Source of the DNA: Hemileia vastatrix
Taxonomy: Eukaryota > Basidiomycota > Pucciniomycetes > Pucciniales > Zaghouaniaceae
Assembly: GCA_030280995.1 (NCBI GenBank)
Contig: JASXTE010000016.1
Location: 16,610,501 to 16,674,500, forward strand
Length of the DNA: 64,000 bases
Direction: 5' to 3'
Shown one piece after another: positions 54,539-64,000 of this stretch. The notes beneath the pieces were generated by a model. It saw only the letters and a list, made by a program, of their open reading frames with translations. It ran no database searches and was not told where the DNA came from. A program made the position numbers and the translations under genes. Position 1 is the first letter of the stretch, and every line of letters starts with the position of its first letter.

Positions 54539-55911
54539 GTGCCAACATTTTCATTAGGGACTGGCATTTTAGGTGTTACTATCTCTCAAGATGAGAGGAA
54601 CCCAGATAGTGACCAGTCAGTCCAACAAGAGGGGATATGTAAAGCAGTACTTCATAGTTGTCTTGATTATACTACAGTAGAATTTATTATACCTAGGCTT
54701 TTTAATTTCTTTGATTATGGATTTTGTTATACTTCTATTAAGAAGAAAAGAAAAAAACAGGATGTAGGTAAAACCTGTAGTTATATCAGGAAGGTTTTGA
54801 TTTTAAGTAATGAAGGAAGCTGCAGGCGCTGTTGTGCATCAAAGTATAAACCAGTAGCGTTCAAGGTTAAACCAGTTAATGTTCCAATTCCAGATTTGAA
54901 TCCTCTTTTTCAGAGGCTTGCGCTGTTTAGGAATCCTTATGATACTCCTTTAACATAGTTTCCGCCGGAATTTATGCCTACTAATAGAATCACAATGGAA
55001 AGGCTTCAGATGGTTAATTTTGGACCAGAAGATTGGTTATCTCAGGAAGAAAAGAAGTTATTGTTACATGTTATGGTTCTTAGGGAAAAGGCTATTGCAT
55101 TTTCAGAAGAGGAAAGATGTTTGTTAAAAAACTCTTATGGTACACCTTATATTGTTCCAGTAATACCTCATGTGCCGTGGCAAAAGAAGGCTTTTCCAAC
55201 ACCAGTGGCAATAAGGGAAGAATATACAGAGCTAATAAGGGAAATATTAAGGTCTGGCTTGTACAAACAGTCAATTTCTAGTTACTCAAGTCCAGTATTT
55301 TGTGTTGTCAAGCATAATGGTAAGTTAAGGGTTGTTCATGACTTGAGAGAAATAAACAAGGTTACAGTTAAAGATGCAGGGTTACCACCAATGCCAGAGG
55401 AATTTGTGGATTCTTTTGCAGGACGTGCATGATATGGATTAGGGGATATAATGGGAGGAGACAATGAGTGGGAGTTGGATATGTTGTTGAGACCCATTAC
55501 TACATATGAAACTCCATTGAAAAGCTTTAGGTTGACAAGTTTACCACAGGTGCTATGAATTCAGTGGCAGAGTATCAGGCACATAAGATGTGGATATTAC
55601 AGGATGATATCCCAGAGCATGTGGGAATCTTCATTTATGATTTTGGTATAAAAGGACTGGCCAGTGATTATGATGGGGAGGCTCTAGAGGAGAACCCATA
55701 CATTAGGATGTTTATATGGGAATATTCTGTTACTCTTGAAAGGGTACTATTTAGGATAGAAGAGGCTGGATTGATGGTCTCAGGGACAAAATTTTTGTGT
55801 TGCATACCAGCACTAGATATTTTTGGTCATGTTGTATGTATGAAGGGAAGAATTATTTCAGAAAAAAAAGGTGCTCACATGGCCAAGACCAAGAAATACT
55901 ATGGAAGTTAG
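54539..55911 (+). pseudogene. Element H reverse transcriptase (catalytic Asp lost)
   Basis: Fungal Ty3/gypsy RT: YTELIREILRSGLYKQSISS, FCVVKHNGKLRVVHDLREIN, VKDAGLPPMPEEFVDSFAGR, then after frameshifts the palm end. The active-site box that should read FIDD reads FIYDFGIKG (near 55,630-55,655): the first Asp is Tyr. The segment CIPALDIFGHVVCMKGRI is the normal continuation. A frameshift lies at about 54,490-54,539 and others near 55,430-55,555. Confidence 0.8.
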
Positions 55912-56496
55912 GGGTTTTTTGGGTATTTGTACCTATGTGAGGATGTTCATTTGTGATTTTGCCTTGTTTTCTTCACCATTAAGGCGCTTAACAAGAAAAG
56001 ATGTTGTATGGAATTAGACAGAGGAATGTGAAGAATCATTTGAGTTGTTGAAAATAATTTTAGGAAAAGATATACTTTTGAAAAGTCTGGAGTATGAACC
56101 AGGCACTAGAAAAATTAGTCTAGAAGTGGATTCTAGTGTGTCTGCAGTAGGCACAGTTTTAATGCATGAGGATGAGGAAGGTAATGATAGACCTTTACTA
56201 AAGTGGAGTCTAGATACTCTCAATCTAAGTTGGAGTGATTTGGTGTAGCAAAAACTCTTAAGAAGCTACAATGGATGCTTTGTGGGCAACATTTTGAGTT
56301 TCAGGTTGATGCACTGTTGCTGGTGCAAATGATTAGTAGCCCCAGTTTACCAGATGCGCCCATGACTAGGTGGGTAGCGCAGATTAATTTGTTTTCTTTT
56401 AATTTAGTACACAAGCCAGGGAAGTCTTTCACTATTCCAGATTCATTATCTAGGAGGCCATTGTGTGAAGAAGATTCTGAGGTGGAAGAGTTTTAA
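55912..56496 (+). pseudogene. Element H RNase H-like region
   Basis: Pieces ISLEVDSSVSAVGTVLMHED (56,045-56,248) and HFEFQVDALLLVQMISSPS with LVHKPGKSFTIPDSLSRRP (56,275-56,496) match the RNase H domain and the link to integrase of fungal gypsy elements. A stop separates them. Confidence 0.7.
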
Positions 56497-58101
56497 GAAG
56501 ACAAGAGGTGGATAAACAGCATAGACTATTGTTATCAAAGATTTAGGAATAAGGACATCTGTAAAGATGTCAAACTAAATGATTATGATAGGAAGGACAT
56601 CTGGGACAACAGTAAACTAGCAGCATGTAATTTCCACAAAGACATTAGATTAAATATGTGCAAGAAGGATGTTTGTAGCAAGGATAATCTGCAACTGGAT
56701 TTAGGGAACACTGACGTCAATGTTTCAACAAGGAGTGCACTAAACAAGACAGCGGAAGAATCAGATGATTAAGATGACTCAAGGAAAAGTCAAGATAGTA
56801 ATGCACCTCCAGGAGATGGGGAGTATTCTGAAGATGATGCATCTACTGATGGGGAAGCAAAGCTGTTAAGTTTATATCTGGAAGGTAGTAGTTGACCAGA
56901 TTTTTGTGATGAAAAGTTTTGGAGCAACATCAAGAAGCGCGCTAACATTTATTTTATTAAAGATGGAAATCTATGGAGGAATCAATCTTCTTTTCCTCAG
57001 TTAGTAACTTGAACTATGGAAAGGAGGGAAAAAATTCTTAGAGAGTTACATGAGAATTTAGGACATAGGGGTCAAGATGAGACATACTGTAAAGTCAGGG
57101 AAAGATTCTGGTGGCCTAATATGAGAGCAGAGGTTGAGAATTGGGTTCAATATCTCCCAGAATTCCAGCGTAGGAGTTACAGAAAGCCCAAATAAAAAGG
57201 GAAAGAAACAGGAGAAGATACTATTTTTGGAAGAATTAGTTTAGATGTGGCTCATATTAAAGAAGGATGCTTTGAGTACTTGGTAGTAGCCAGGGATGAT
57301 CTGTCAGGATGGGTTGAAGCAGCACCATTGGTAAGCCTTAAGGTGAGTAATGTAGCTGAATTTTTAAAAAAGGAATGGGTATATAGATATGGAGTAATGA
57401 AAATGGTAACTGTGGATGGTGGCGCTGAATTTTCTGGTAAATTTCAAGAAGTTGTCAAAGGGATTGGCACTTAAATTTGAGTTGCAACACCATATTACCC
57501 AGAGGAGGAAGGAATGATTGAGAGAGGGCATCAAGTAATAAAGGATGTGCTGGTTAATTTATGTGGAAATAATGGTGCAAAGTGGAAGAACTACTTGCCA
57601 TTAGTTTTGTTTGCAGATAGGATTTTAGTTAAAAGGATGGCTGCTTTTTCACCATATGAACTTATGTTTGGTCTAAGGGTGGTATTACCTATTGATCTAG
57701 AAGCTGGATCTTTTCTAAGATGCAATTGGGATTAAGTGCGCTTGACTGATGATTTAATTCTAGTGAGGGTAGCACAACTTGAAAGAAAGGATGAGTTTGT
57801 GGAGAAGGCATATGAAAGAATGATGCAAATCTGGGACAAATCAGTTAAATATTGGGATGAGAATTTAGCGCATAGATTAAGAAAGCCATTGAACCTAGGA
57901 GATTTGGTTTTGGTCTATAATAGAAGTCTATAAATCCAATGAGGAAAAAAAATTTTTGACAGATGGAATGGTCCTTATAGGATCAGGAAACAAATAACTG
58001 GAGGGTCTTACTTACTGGAGAAATTACATGGTACTGAATGGAAGCGACATGTAGCAGCCAATCAGATCAAAATATTCTACCCAAGAGGGATATCAGTAAC
58101 A
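56497..58101 (+). pseudogene. Element H integrase
   Basis: Zinc-binding region HENLGHRGQDETYCKVRERF with WWPNMRAEV (near 57,050-57,130; the Cys pair is damaged). Core pieces: DVAHIKEGCFEYLVVARDDL (first Asp), VTVDGGAEFSGKF (second Asp) and EEGMIERGHQVIKDVL (Glu). The C-terminal piece, DRWNGPYRIRKQITGGSYLL, has the GPY/F-like motif. It ends at TAA near 58,101. Stops and shifts break it into at least five frames. No chromodomain is seen. Confidence 0.75.
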
Positions 58102-58127
58102 TAAGAATCACCTCCAGAATGAGGTAA

Positions 58128-58364
58128 AACTACCAAATTTATGTTTTAAAACTCCATGATGAGTATGAAACTATCAGCAGTATTTTTTTAGGAGGCAATG
58201 ACACAACTGTGACGGATAGGGTGCTAGCAATGGCAAAGCAACTATGGCTGAACAAGTGGTTGGCATTAGAGCTTGATCAAAGTTTTGTGGATTTAAGATG
58301 CTTTGTCATTAGAGGGGATATGAGGCAATTGGTTAACTGGATAGAGGAACAGCTTTCTGGGTAA
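58128..58364 (+). CDS. Unknown sense frame after pol in element H
   Basis: An open stretch without initial ATG, NYQIYVLKLHDEYETI..., containing VTDRVLAMAKQLWLNKWLAL and FVIRGDMRQLVNWIEEQL, ending in TAA. The composition looks protein-like (amphipathic helices, conserved-looking Trp residues). It follows the end of Pol by about 25 bp, so it may be a C-terminal extension or a small downstream ORF. Not recognised. Confidence 0.4.
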   Translation, partial: NYQIYVLKLHDEYETISSIFLGGNDTTVTDRVLAMAKQLWLNKWLALELDQSFVDLRCFVIRGDMRQLVNWIEEQLSG

Positions 58365-58730
58365 ATTAGAAGGCTACAGTATGCTTAGCAGAAGGTGGGC
58401 AGCTTAGTTGAAGAAGATTGGCAGATGGAGAACCCAAATTCAGGCAACCATTTTCATAAATAATCTCAAAATAAAAAGTTAAACTATGGGGTTGAAAATT
58501 GTTTAAAGATAGTAGAGGGAGTTTTAGCAAGCGCTCTCTAGAAAAAATTGTATGAGGAAAGAAGGCAAGTGTGTCACAAAGCGCTATGCACGTTACTCAT
58601 GATTTTACAAATAATTACAAGTTTATGATAATTACAAATGATAATGAAAGTCATAGTTTAATGGGAACTATGTACAAGTGTTAAAGTAATGGCACTAATC
58701 AGAAAGGAAAGTGAAGAGGAAAAGTTAAGA
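58365..58730. other. Spacer between sense pol and antisense gene Y
   Basis: About 370 bp in which sense-strand coding gives way to antisense coding. The sense strand keeps a few short open pieces (VGSLVEEDWQ). The 3' end and polyadenylation region of antisense gene Y probably lie here. No motif could be fixed. Confidence 0.4.
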
Positions 58731-59533
58731 CTAATTGGAGTCTTCTTCAAAACTACTGGGGAATCCTTTCCACTCTTCTGGCATAATAAAGTTGTTGGGA
58801 TCTGCAGGAAAACCGGGAATAGAAGTGGAACTAATTTCATTCATTAACTGACCCATCATTTCTATATGATTATAGCAAGCATTCAATTCTTCATCTGAGA
58901 ACGCAGGAGAAAAATTATAGGAGGATGACATAGTGTCATAAATAAGACAAAGGCAGAAGAAGATTTGCATTGAATGAACAAAGGGAAGGGGTATGGGAAC
59001 CCATCCTAAGGAAATGGATTTGTTAAAATCTTAGGATAGAATAACATGAGGAATAATTAAATAAAAGAAATATTTTATGATGAACTTACTTTCTAGTAGA
59101 TTCAAAGGCCACACAGAAGGTGAAAGCACTCTTACAGTATTGGGTACAGCTGTAGAGCAAGATTGAATGGTGAATTCTTGTTCAGAGGAAGAAGGTGATT
59201 CAGCCTTAGGTTGAATAGAGATTTCTTGTCAAGAGTGCGCAGTAAGAGAAGCACTATCAATAGGTAAGGTTTCATTAGATGGTAAAGTAGCACTAATAGG
59301 TCTAGCTAGAACAGTAGGAGTGCTAGAAGTATCTACGGATGGGAACTGGATGTAGCTATTAGGAGAACTATTTCATTCATAAGAAAAGGTAAAAGTCTTA
59401 TGAAATTTAAAGCATTTATCACAAGTGGGTGTAAAAGCAACACAACCACAAGGCTTAGAGAAAAAACATTTAAATTACCGTGGCAGCAAAAGCTACAAGC
59501 TTCTTTTCTAGGTATAGTACAATATATGGTCAT
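58731..59533 (-). pseudogene. Antisense gene Y in element H: Cys-rich N-terminus, two exons
   Basis: Start ATG 59,533: MTIYCTIPRKEACSFCCHGN, then after a one-base frame break CFFSKPCGCVAFTP, TCDKCFKFHKTF, i.e. a CX2CC, CXC, CX2CX3H pattern that looks zinc-binding. A Ser/Thr/Pro-rich middle follows (two nonsense codons), then an intron 59,089-59,030 (60 nt, GTAAGT...CCTAAG). Exon 2 ends with an acidic C-terminus (FSDEELNACYNHIEMMGQL, EEWKGFPSSFEEDSN). Splicing keeps the frame. The layout (small metal-binding domain, loose linker, acidic tail) suggests a regulator, but no family is recognised. Confidence 0.55.
59030..59089 (-). other. Intron in antisense gene Y (60 nt)
   Basis: GAAA|GTAAGTTCATC ... 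TATCCTAAG|ATTTTAAC; phase 1 on both sides gives one continuous frame. Confidence 0.6.
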
Positions 59534-59592
59534 GTCTAATTAGAACTTGTGAAGAATAATGGAATGGATAGGGTAGAAGAGCATATTACAGG

Positions 59593-59602
59593 CCTATTTA
59601 TA
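59593..59602 (-). promoter_or_regulatory. TATA box of antisense gene Y
   Basis: The minus strand reads TATAAATAGG, 60 bp upstream of the ATG at 59,533. It faces away from the element's own 3' LTR and is in non-coding DNA. Confidence 0.55.
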
Positions 59603-59619
59603 ATATTCAGGTGCTGTAA

Positions 59620-60053
59620 GTATGAAAAGAAAAGACAAGCTCTGAATAGTATCCAAGTGGGGGAGGCTAATAAGCAGAAGAATATAGTGTATCAAGATTT
59701 ATGAGAAAAGGAAGGTAGTGCTAAGGAGTGTAAGATCTTGGGAAGATCTGAGTTTACTTCAAGAATAATAGGTTGAGGAGGATATGGCACTAGCAATTTA
59801 AAATATGTGTGAAAACTTTTATTTTTTCAAGCTTGTTTCAGAAGGAGTCAAGAAAATAAGATTTTCAGAAGAAATCCTATTATTTTTAAGAAATTATGGG
59901 ATCCTTTCACTTTCACCAAATAATCATGGGCAATGGTTGGCAACGTTTTTTGGGAAATAATAATTTTTTTTTACAAGAAAAGATAATGATACACTAGTTA
60001 CATAGTGGTACAACAAGAAATAATTTAAAGTCAAAAAGAATTTTTTTTTTTTG
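59620..60053. other. Spacer between antisense genes X and Y
   Basis: AT-rich, with A/T runs and several stops in all frames. It probably holds the 3' end of gene X (a possible last exon begins at 60,053 with a CA-rich, slipped A run) and upstream sequence of gene Y. Confidence 0.4.
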
Positions 60054-60590
60054 CTGAAGAAAGAAAGGAAAATTAATATTTAAATAATGAATAAGGAAAA
60101 GAGATTGAAACTTACTTTAACGTCTATCAAGGAAGGCATACTCCCAGTAATTATAAATGTTATTATAAGTCAAATTCAGAGTTTTGACTAGGGTGACTTG
60201 ATTTTGGACATCCCACTTGTCAAGGGCTAGTGTATTTTCATAGTAAGTGTATACTAAATTGAAAGCAGCATTGACTCAATTGACAGTGCGGTATTAAGGG
60301 GCTGCAACCACTTGATTAAGGACTTGCTAATCTTGAGGGAAAGGAAGGTGAATTTGAGGGGTATCTTCCTTGAAAGTATGATTTGAAGTTGGAGGAGCAG
60401 AGAACCAAACGTCAGGGGTGAAGGGTGGAGGAGTAGCCTCTTTCTCAGGACAGGTAACTGTGTCTTCTGTGACCGGGGAGAAACAAGCACCAGGCATTAT
60501 AGCCCAGAAGAGATCTTCTTTGAGACCCAGGATAGTAAAGTTGACACAAGAAGTTGAAGGCGTCACAGCATAAGGAGTGTTAGGGACATC

Positions 60591-60665
60591 CTAAGTAGAA
60601 GAAGAAGAAAAATATTGTTGTCAGCAAGGAAAATTTAAAGGGAATGAAAAAGAAGAGTGACTTAC
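60591..60665 (-). other. Intron 2 of antisense gene X (75 nt)
   Basis: ATACT|GTAAGTCACTC, long pyrimidine tract TTCTTCTTCTTCTACTTAG|GATG. Phase 0. Confidence 0.6.
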
Positions 60666-60887
60666 AGTATGAATTGACTCTTCAGAGAAGAGTGGACGTA
60701 GCATTTTATTTGACTGGTGCTTGAAGTCAGCAAGAAATGATTTTGTCATGCTCTCTTAGGAGCAGGGCGCTTAATGGCCAGCTTACTCATAAGATTTGAG
60801 GTCAAAGTATTGGGATCAACAATAGGAGTGGCAGGGGGACCATTTAGACTGCATCTTTTCTTGCAACTTCTTTCAAAAGTTGCATGA

Positions 60888-60957
60888 CTAGAGAAAAGAA
60901 AAAGAGGAGATCAGCACCAAAGTTTCAAAAGGAAGGTAACAGAGGAAAATAGCTTAC
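60888..60957 (-). other. Intron 1 of antisense gene X (70 nt)
   Basis: TTTACT|GTAAGC, end CTCTTTTTCTTTTCTCTAG|TCATGC. Strong splice signals on the strand opposite to pol. Confidence 0.6.
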
Positions 60958-61245
60958 AGTAAAAAAGCTGTTACCACAAAGGGTTTTCAAAAAGCGGCAC
61001 AGGGTAATGCTGTTATCAATACAGTGTTGGCAATGCTTGGCACCAGTGAGGACAGCTTTGACTTTAGGGGTGGCAGGAGTGGCAGCTTTCTGCGTGCCAA
61101 TGAGTTGATGTATGGCATTGACAATTTCTTGATTGGCATCCATAATAATAGAGTGAATTAAAGTTAGAAGAGAAGGAGGAAAAAGTAAGAAGATAAAGAA
61201 AGAGAAGAAGAAGGAATGACAAAGCAGCGCAAGATATGCACCGGG

Positions 61246-61252
61246 TTTTATA
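61246..61252 (-). promoter_or_regulatory. TATA box of antisense gene X
   Basis: The minus strand reads CACTATAAAACCCGG, about 104 bp upstream of ATG 61,143 and just inside the 3' LTR boundary (61,285), so it belongs to the internal region and not to the LTR. Confidence 0.5.
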
Positions 61253-61284
61253 GTGCCTGGGGACAGTCACAAGTAGAAGGAGAC

Positions 61285-62492
61285 TGTGGTACACATCTAG
61301 CAGTAACGCAGAAATGTTGCAGCTCACAGCAAGAGCAAAAAAAGGGGTTGTCAAGTAGAATTTCTAGATGAGCGCAACAAAGGTATGTGATAGCGTAGAA
61401 AAGGTAGACTCTCCACGCACAGTTTTTTTTGTTTATTATGGAACTATTAGCCAGGGAAAGAAAAAGTTTAGGGTATGTACATAATGGGCTAGAGTAAAAG
61501 GAAATATGGTATGTAGTTGCGAAACGTCATGGGCAGCGCTAGATGTATGATATGGACTTACAAGGAGGCAATAGAGGTGGCATGGAAATTTACGCTTAAG
61601 TTAGCAGTGATGCTTTTGGGAGAAGCTGGGCCTGCCCATGAAGATTGAAAATATGTTAGAAAAATAAGTAGAATTTCTAGAAAGACAAAAGGATTTACAA
61701 TTAGCACTCAAGAAAAGGATAAGAAAGATAGAACTTGAGATAGGAAAGTCATTTTCTGAAGCGCAAAGGGTTTAACAATTAGTGGATACTTGTGTCACCA
61801 GCATGGGTCATTGAAATAGGTATGAAAGGTGGTGCAGTACCTATTATTTAGTGAGGGATCTTAAAAAGTGTAGGTTTCAGGTGCTATTGGTGCCAAAACC
61901 CATGCTAATAAATGTACTTAGACCTTTGAGATATTTAGATAACATTTGATATACTTGTATTAGTGCTGAACTTGTGTAGGAAAACCTGTAGGCAAGGAAA
62001 CATAGGAAAGAGGCACTGAACATACAAATGTATATAAGTAATCACTTGTAAACAGAAGAGGTTTGTGGGTGCATGTAAGTTAGTAATTAATAGATAAAAA
62101 GACATATTTTATTTTTTGTACATATTGGGTGTGCATACAAGAAGTAGTGCTGTAGAGTTATTCTATTGCTACAGTAAGGATAGTATTAGATAGAGCGCTT
62201 CAAGAGGGAGTGCCTGAGAATACTAGTGCTTACTGAGAATAGATCTAGCCAACAGTTTTATTGCTTATATTTGAATATATATATCTTTTATTCCTTTTAT
62301 TATTATTAACCATCATTCTACTTCCACCTCCACACCCAGAATAAATAACCAGACTTACAATACGTGCTTTCACTTTCTTTAAATATTAGAGTGGCAGGAG
62401 CCTCTTTTTAAAGTTATATTTTTGGAAGGAGAAGTAACCCATCTTGGAATTGTGTCTATAGCTTAGTATTATAGAACTCTTTCTTGTCTACA
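61285..62492 (+). mobile_element. Element H 3' LTR
   Basis: 1,208 bp, TGTGGTACACATC...TCTTGTCTACA, preceded by purine-rich AAGTAGAAGGAGAC (polypurine tract). It provides the empty-site sequence for the Harbinger insertion (near 61,955). Flanks of the whole element H (ATCAC on the left, CACCA or CCACT on the right) give at most a 3-bp duplication (CAC). Confidence 0.85.
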
Positions 62493-62841
62493 CCACTCCA
62501 TCATCTACATGAATTCACAAGATTCCCTTGTTGATTTGATCTTGAAGTATGTACATGGAACTGTCATAGTAGCTTGGAATATAATTCATTGACTGAAATT
62601 TAGACCCTAAGTGCTTCCACCAACACCTTGCAGCCTGCTTTGTACCATACAAAGCCTTTGTAAGTTTGAATACGTTGAGGGGTATATGTAATTTTAGAGG
62701 AACATAAAAGGAAAAGTTGGACATATTGCCTGTGACATGATGAGTAGCACCACTATCTAAGACTGGGAGGGGTCCATTGTCCAAAATTGAAAGTTTTTCA
62801 ATATGTATCTTGGATGGTTCTTTTGAATTGTCAATTTCCAA
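62493..62841 (-). pseudogene. Copia J: protease fused to reverse transcriptase, internally deleted
   Basis: The frame starts in the Gag-PR linker, has the protease motif VLDSGATHHVTGNMSNF, and some 20 residues later is already in RT (VFKLTKALYGTKQAARCWWK, a hallmark copia RT block). The whole integrase and the first part of RT are missing, so a large in-frame internal deletion has occurred. RT continues to the VDD region at 62,493-62,520, where element H interrupts it; the rest is at 46,856-47,062. Confidence 0.8.
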
Positions 62842-63931
62842 TAGGCATGTTTTTATATTTTTGATATCTTTGTTGTAATTAGGTCTGTATTACTTTGCTT
62901 TACAATCATCTGGTTGTTGTTGTTGTCATGGAAATGGAGGTGGATAAGGAAAATTTGGGAATATAAGATATGGATTGTTTGGAGTGAGTGCAAGGTAAAA
63001 AGGCATTGGGTAATGTGCAGTATACAAAGTTGTTTGTTGAGGGTAAGATGAAATTGTTTGTTTTTGTGAAGATTGAAACTTGGCTGCAAAATATCCAGGT
63101 CAGCTACACCAATAACAGATTATTTGATTTATTGTATGTTTCACTGCATCAGCTTCAATTGAGTCTGGCTCTTTATTTGTTTGAAATGTAGTTTTATTGA
63201 TAGTCATAAATTTCTCTTTCCCATTTTTTGTCTTCAAAGATTCTTGTCTTTGCAAGTCAATGATTACTCTTGAGATTTCTTTTGATGATGGTACATCACT
63301 GACTCAATATAGTGTACTAATCTGATTCATAATATCATCTTCAAGTCTGGAATTGACCTTTGCTTGATTTTGAAGCATCAAGCCTATAATGTTGTCCACA
63401 GTTGTTTTGAGTCCTGAATCCCTCATAGTCCTAAACATTTTGTACATAGCTTGTGTAAATTCCACACCTGAAGGAAAATCAGCTAATTTCAGAGATAAAG
63501 TTTCTTGCCATAGATTTAGAGGATGAATTTGGGTGCTCTGATTAAAATGTGTAACCAAAAAGGCCAATAAGTTGAATGCTGTTGGATAATTTCCATTACA
63601 AATAAGTTCTTTGACAGAGTCTTCAACACATTCAATGAGTATTTCTCAAACTAGATAGTCTTTGTGAAGATTGATTTGCCATTTTCTGTTGTCAGCATAG
63701 TCTTCATCTCTAATTATGTTTCCAAGTAATGGTCAAATCTTCATTATCCACATCTGAAAGTTGTTGCCATTTGAATTTAATTTTGGAGTTGCATCAATCC
63801 ATGATTTAGCTTTTTGTAAGTTTAGCAAAAGCATAGTCCTTGTCCCATCCAGTTTCTGTGTATGTCAAGATCCTATGCGGTTCATGACTTTCATTTTCAT
63901 CTGCCGTGGGTTTGGCTGGTGGAGTTGGCAT
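62842..63931 (-). pseudogene. Copia J Gag (decayed)
   Basis: From an ATG at 63,931 (MPTPPAKPTADENES) the copia Gag can be followed in shifting frames: SWIDATPKLNSNG, FQMWIMKI, then a clean piece at 63,567-63,304 (FLVTHFNQSTQIHPLNLWQ, LKLADFPSG, LEDDIMNQIS). A damaged zinc knuckle CYWC...PGYFAAKF lies at about 63,115-63,070 (His and last Cys replaced). Strand and order match the protease-RT piece. Confidence 0.65.
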
Positions 63932-64000
63932 TGCTTCTGTGGTTCTTCTATTTTGCCTAGATGATAATGATGGACAAGATATAGTGAATATAAAAGTGAA
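63932..64000. other. Window edge, copia J leader
   Basis: A short stretch upstream of copia J Gag. No LTR edge is reached before the window ends. Confidence 0.4.

Larger units (their letters stand above)
60054..61143 (-). pseudogene. Antisense gene X in element H: multi-exon, Cys-rich N-terminus
   Basis: Exon 1, 61,143-60,958: MDANQEIVNAIHQLIGTQK, then CQHC, LCRFL, LCGNSFFT. Intron 1, 60,957-60,888 (GTAAGC...TTTCTCTAG). Exon 2, 60,887-60,666: HATFERSCKKRCSLNGPP, reached by a one-base shift, then SFLADFKHQSNKMLRPLF. Intron 2, 60,665-60,591 (GTAAGT...CTACTTAG). Exon 3, 60,590-60,116: DVPNTPYAVTPSTSCVNFTI and on to VYTYYENTLALDKWDVQNQ, with three nonsense codons. A fourth intron-like pair is at 60,115-60,054 (GTAAGT...TTTCTTCAG). 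Not recognised; the Cys spacing suggests metal binding. Confidence 0.55.

Overview
This 64-kb, very AT-rich window contains no recognisable housekeeping gene. It is stacked, nested transposable elements from a eukaryote. Short introns of 58-75 nt with GTAAGT-type donors, a basidiomycete-style Ty3/gypsy reverse transcriptase, copia elements and a HARBI1-type transposon suggest a fungus, probably a basidiomycete with a large repeat-filled genome such as a rust. That assignment is inference from element style only.

Layout. 1-3,250: a decayed Ty1/copia element on the minus strand, cut by half a MITE. 5,237-46,332: at least five related copies (A, F, G, B/C, D) of one chromovirus (Ty3/gypsy with chromodomain), mostly on the minus strand, with LTRs of about 740-825 bp (TGTCAGCC...TTGACA in element orientation). 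Copy A is a 5' remnant. F is a plus-strand LTR pair carrying a complete MITE. G is decayed and holds a solo LTR of another family with a TCTTT target duplication. B (19,760-28,520) is best preserved: LTRs are nearly identical and a single nonsense codon separates Gag-PR from RT-RH-IN-chromodomain. C shares B's LTR in tandem. D has its own LTR pair. 46,856-63,931: a copia element (minus) split inside its RT active-site box by a Ty3/gypsy element H (plus, 47,063-62,492, LTRs about 1.2 kb); H's 5' LTR is in turn interrupted by a 3.8-kb Harbinger transposon (47,741-51,502) with an intact two-exon transposase.

How the parts work. In the chromovirus the LTR supplies a TATA promoter. A long leader follows with a repeated bulged hairpin, then a short exon, a 58-63 nt intron and two overlapping reading frames: a small coiled-coil/proline-rich protein (ORF1, read after splicing) and Gag-PR-Pol. 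Element H has conventional gag-pol on the plus strand, but the 2.5 kb between pol and its 3' LTR carries two antisense, intron-containing genes, each with its own TATA box and each encoding a cysteine-rich N-terminus.

Most interesting candidates: (1) the antisense two-gene cassette in H; (2) the hairpin array with apparent compensatory changes in the chromovirus leader; (3) the intron-dependent ORF1/Gag overlap, with an ATGGTAA stop-start overlap in three copies; (4) a tRNA T-arm-like block at a constant displaced position in the leader; (5) a 5 x 302 bp tandem array inside the Harbinger element; (6) a MITE whose terminal repeats contain a 16-bp palindrome.
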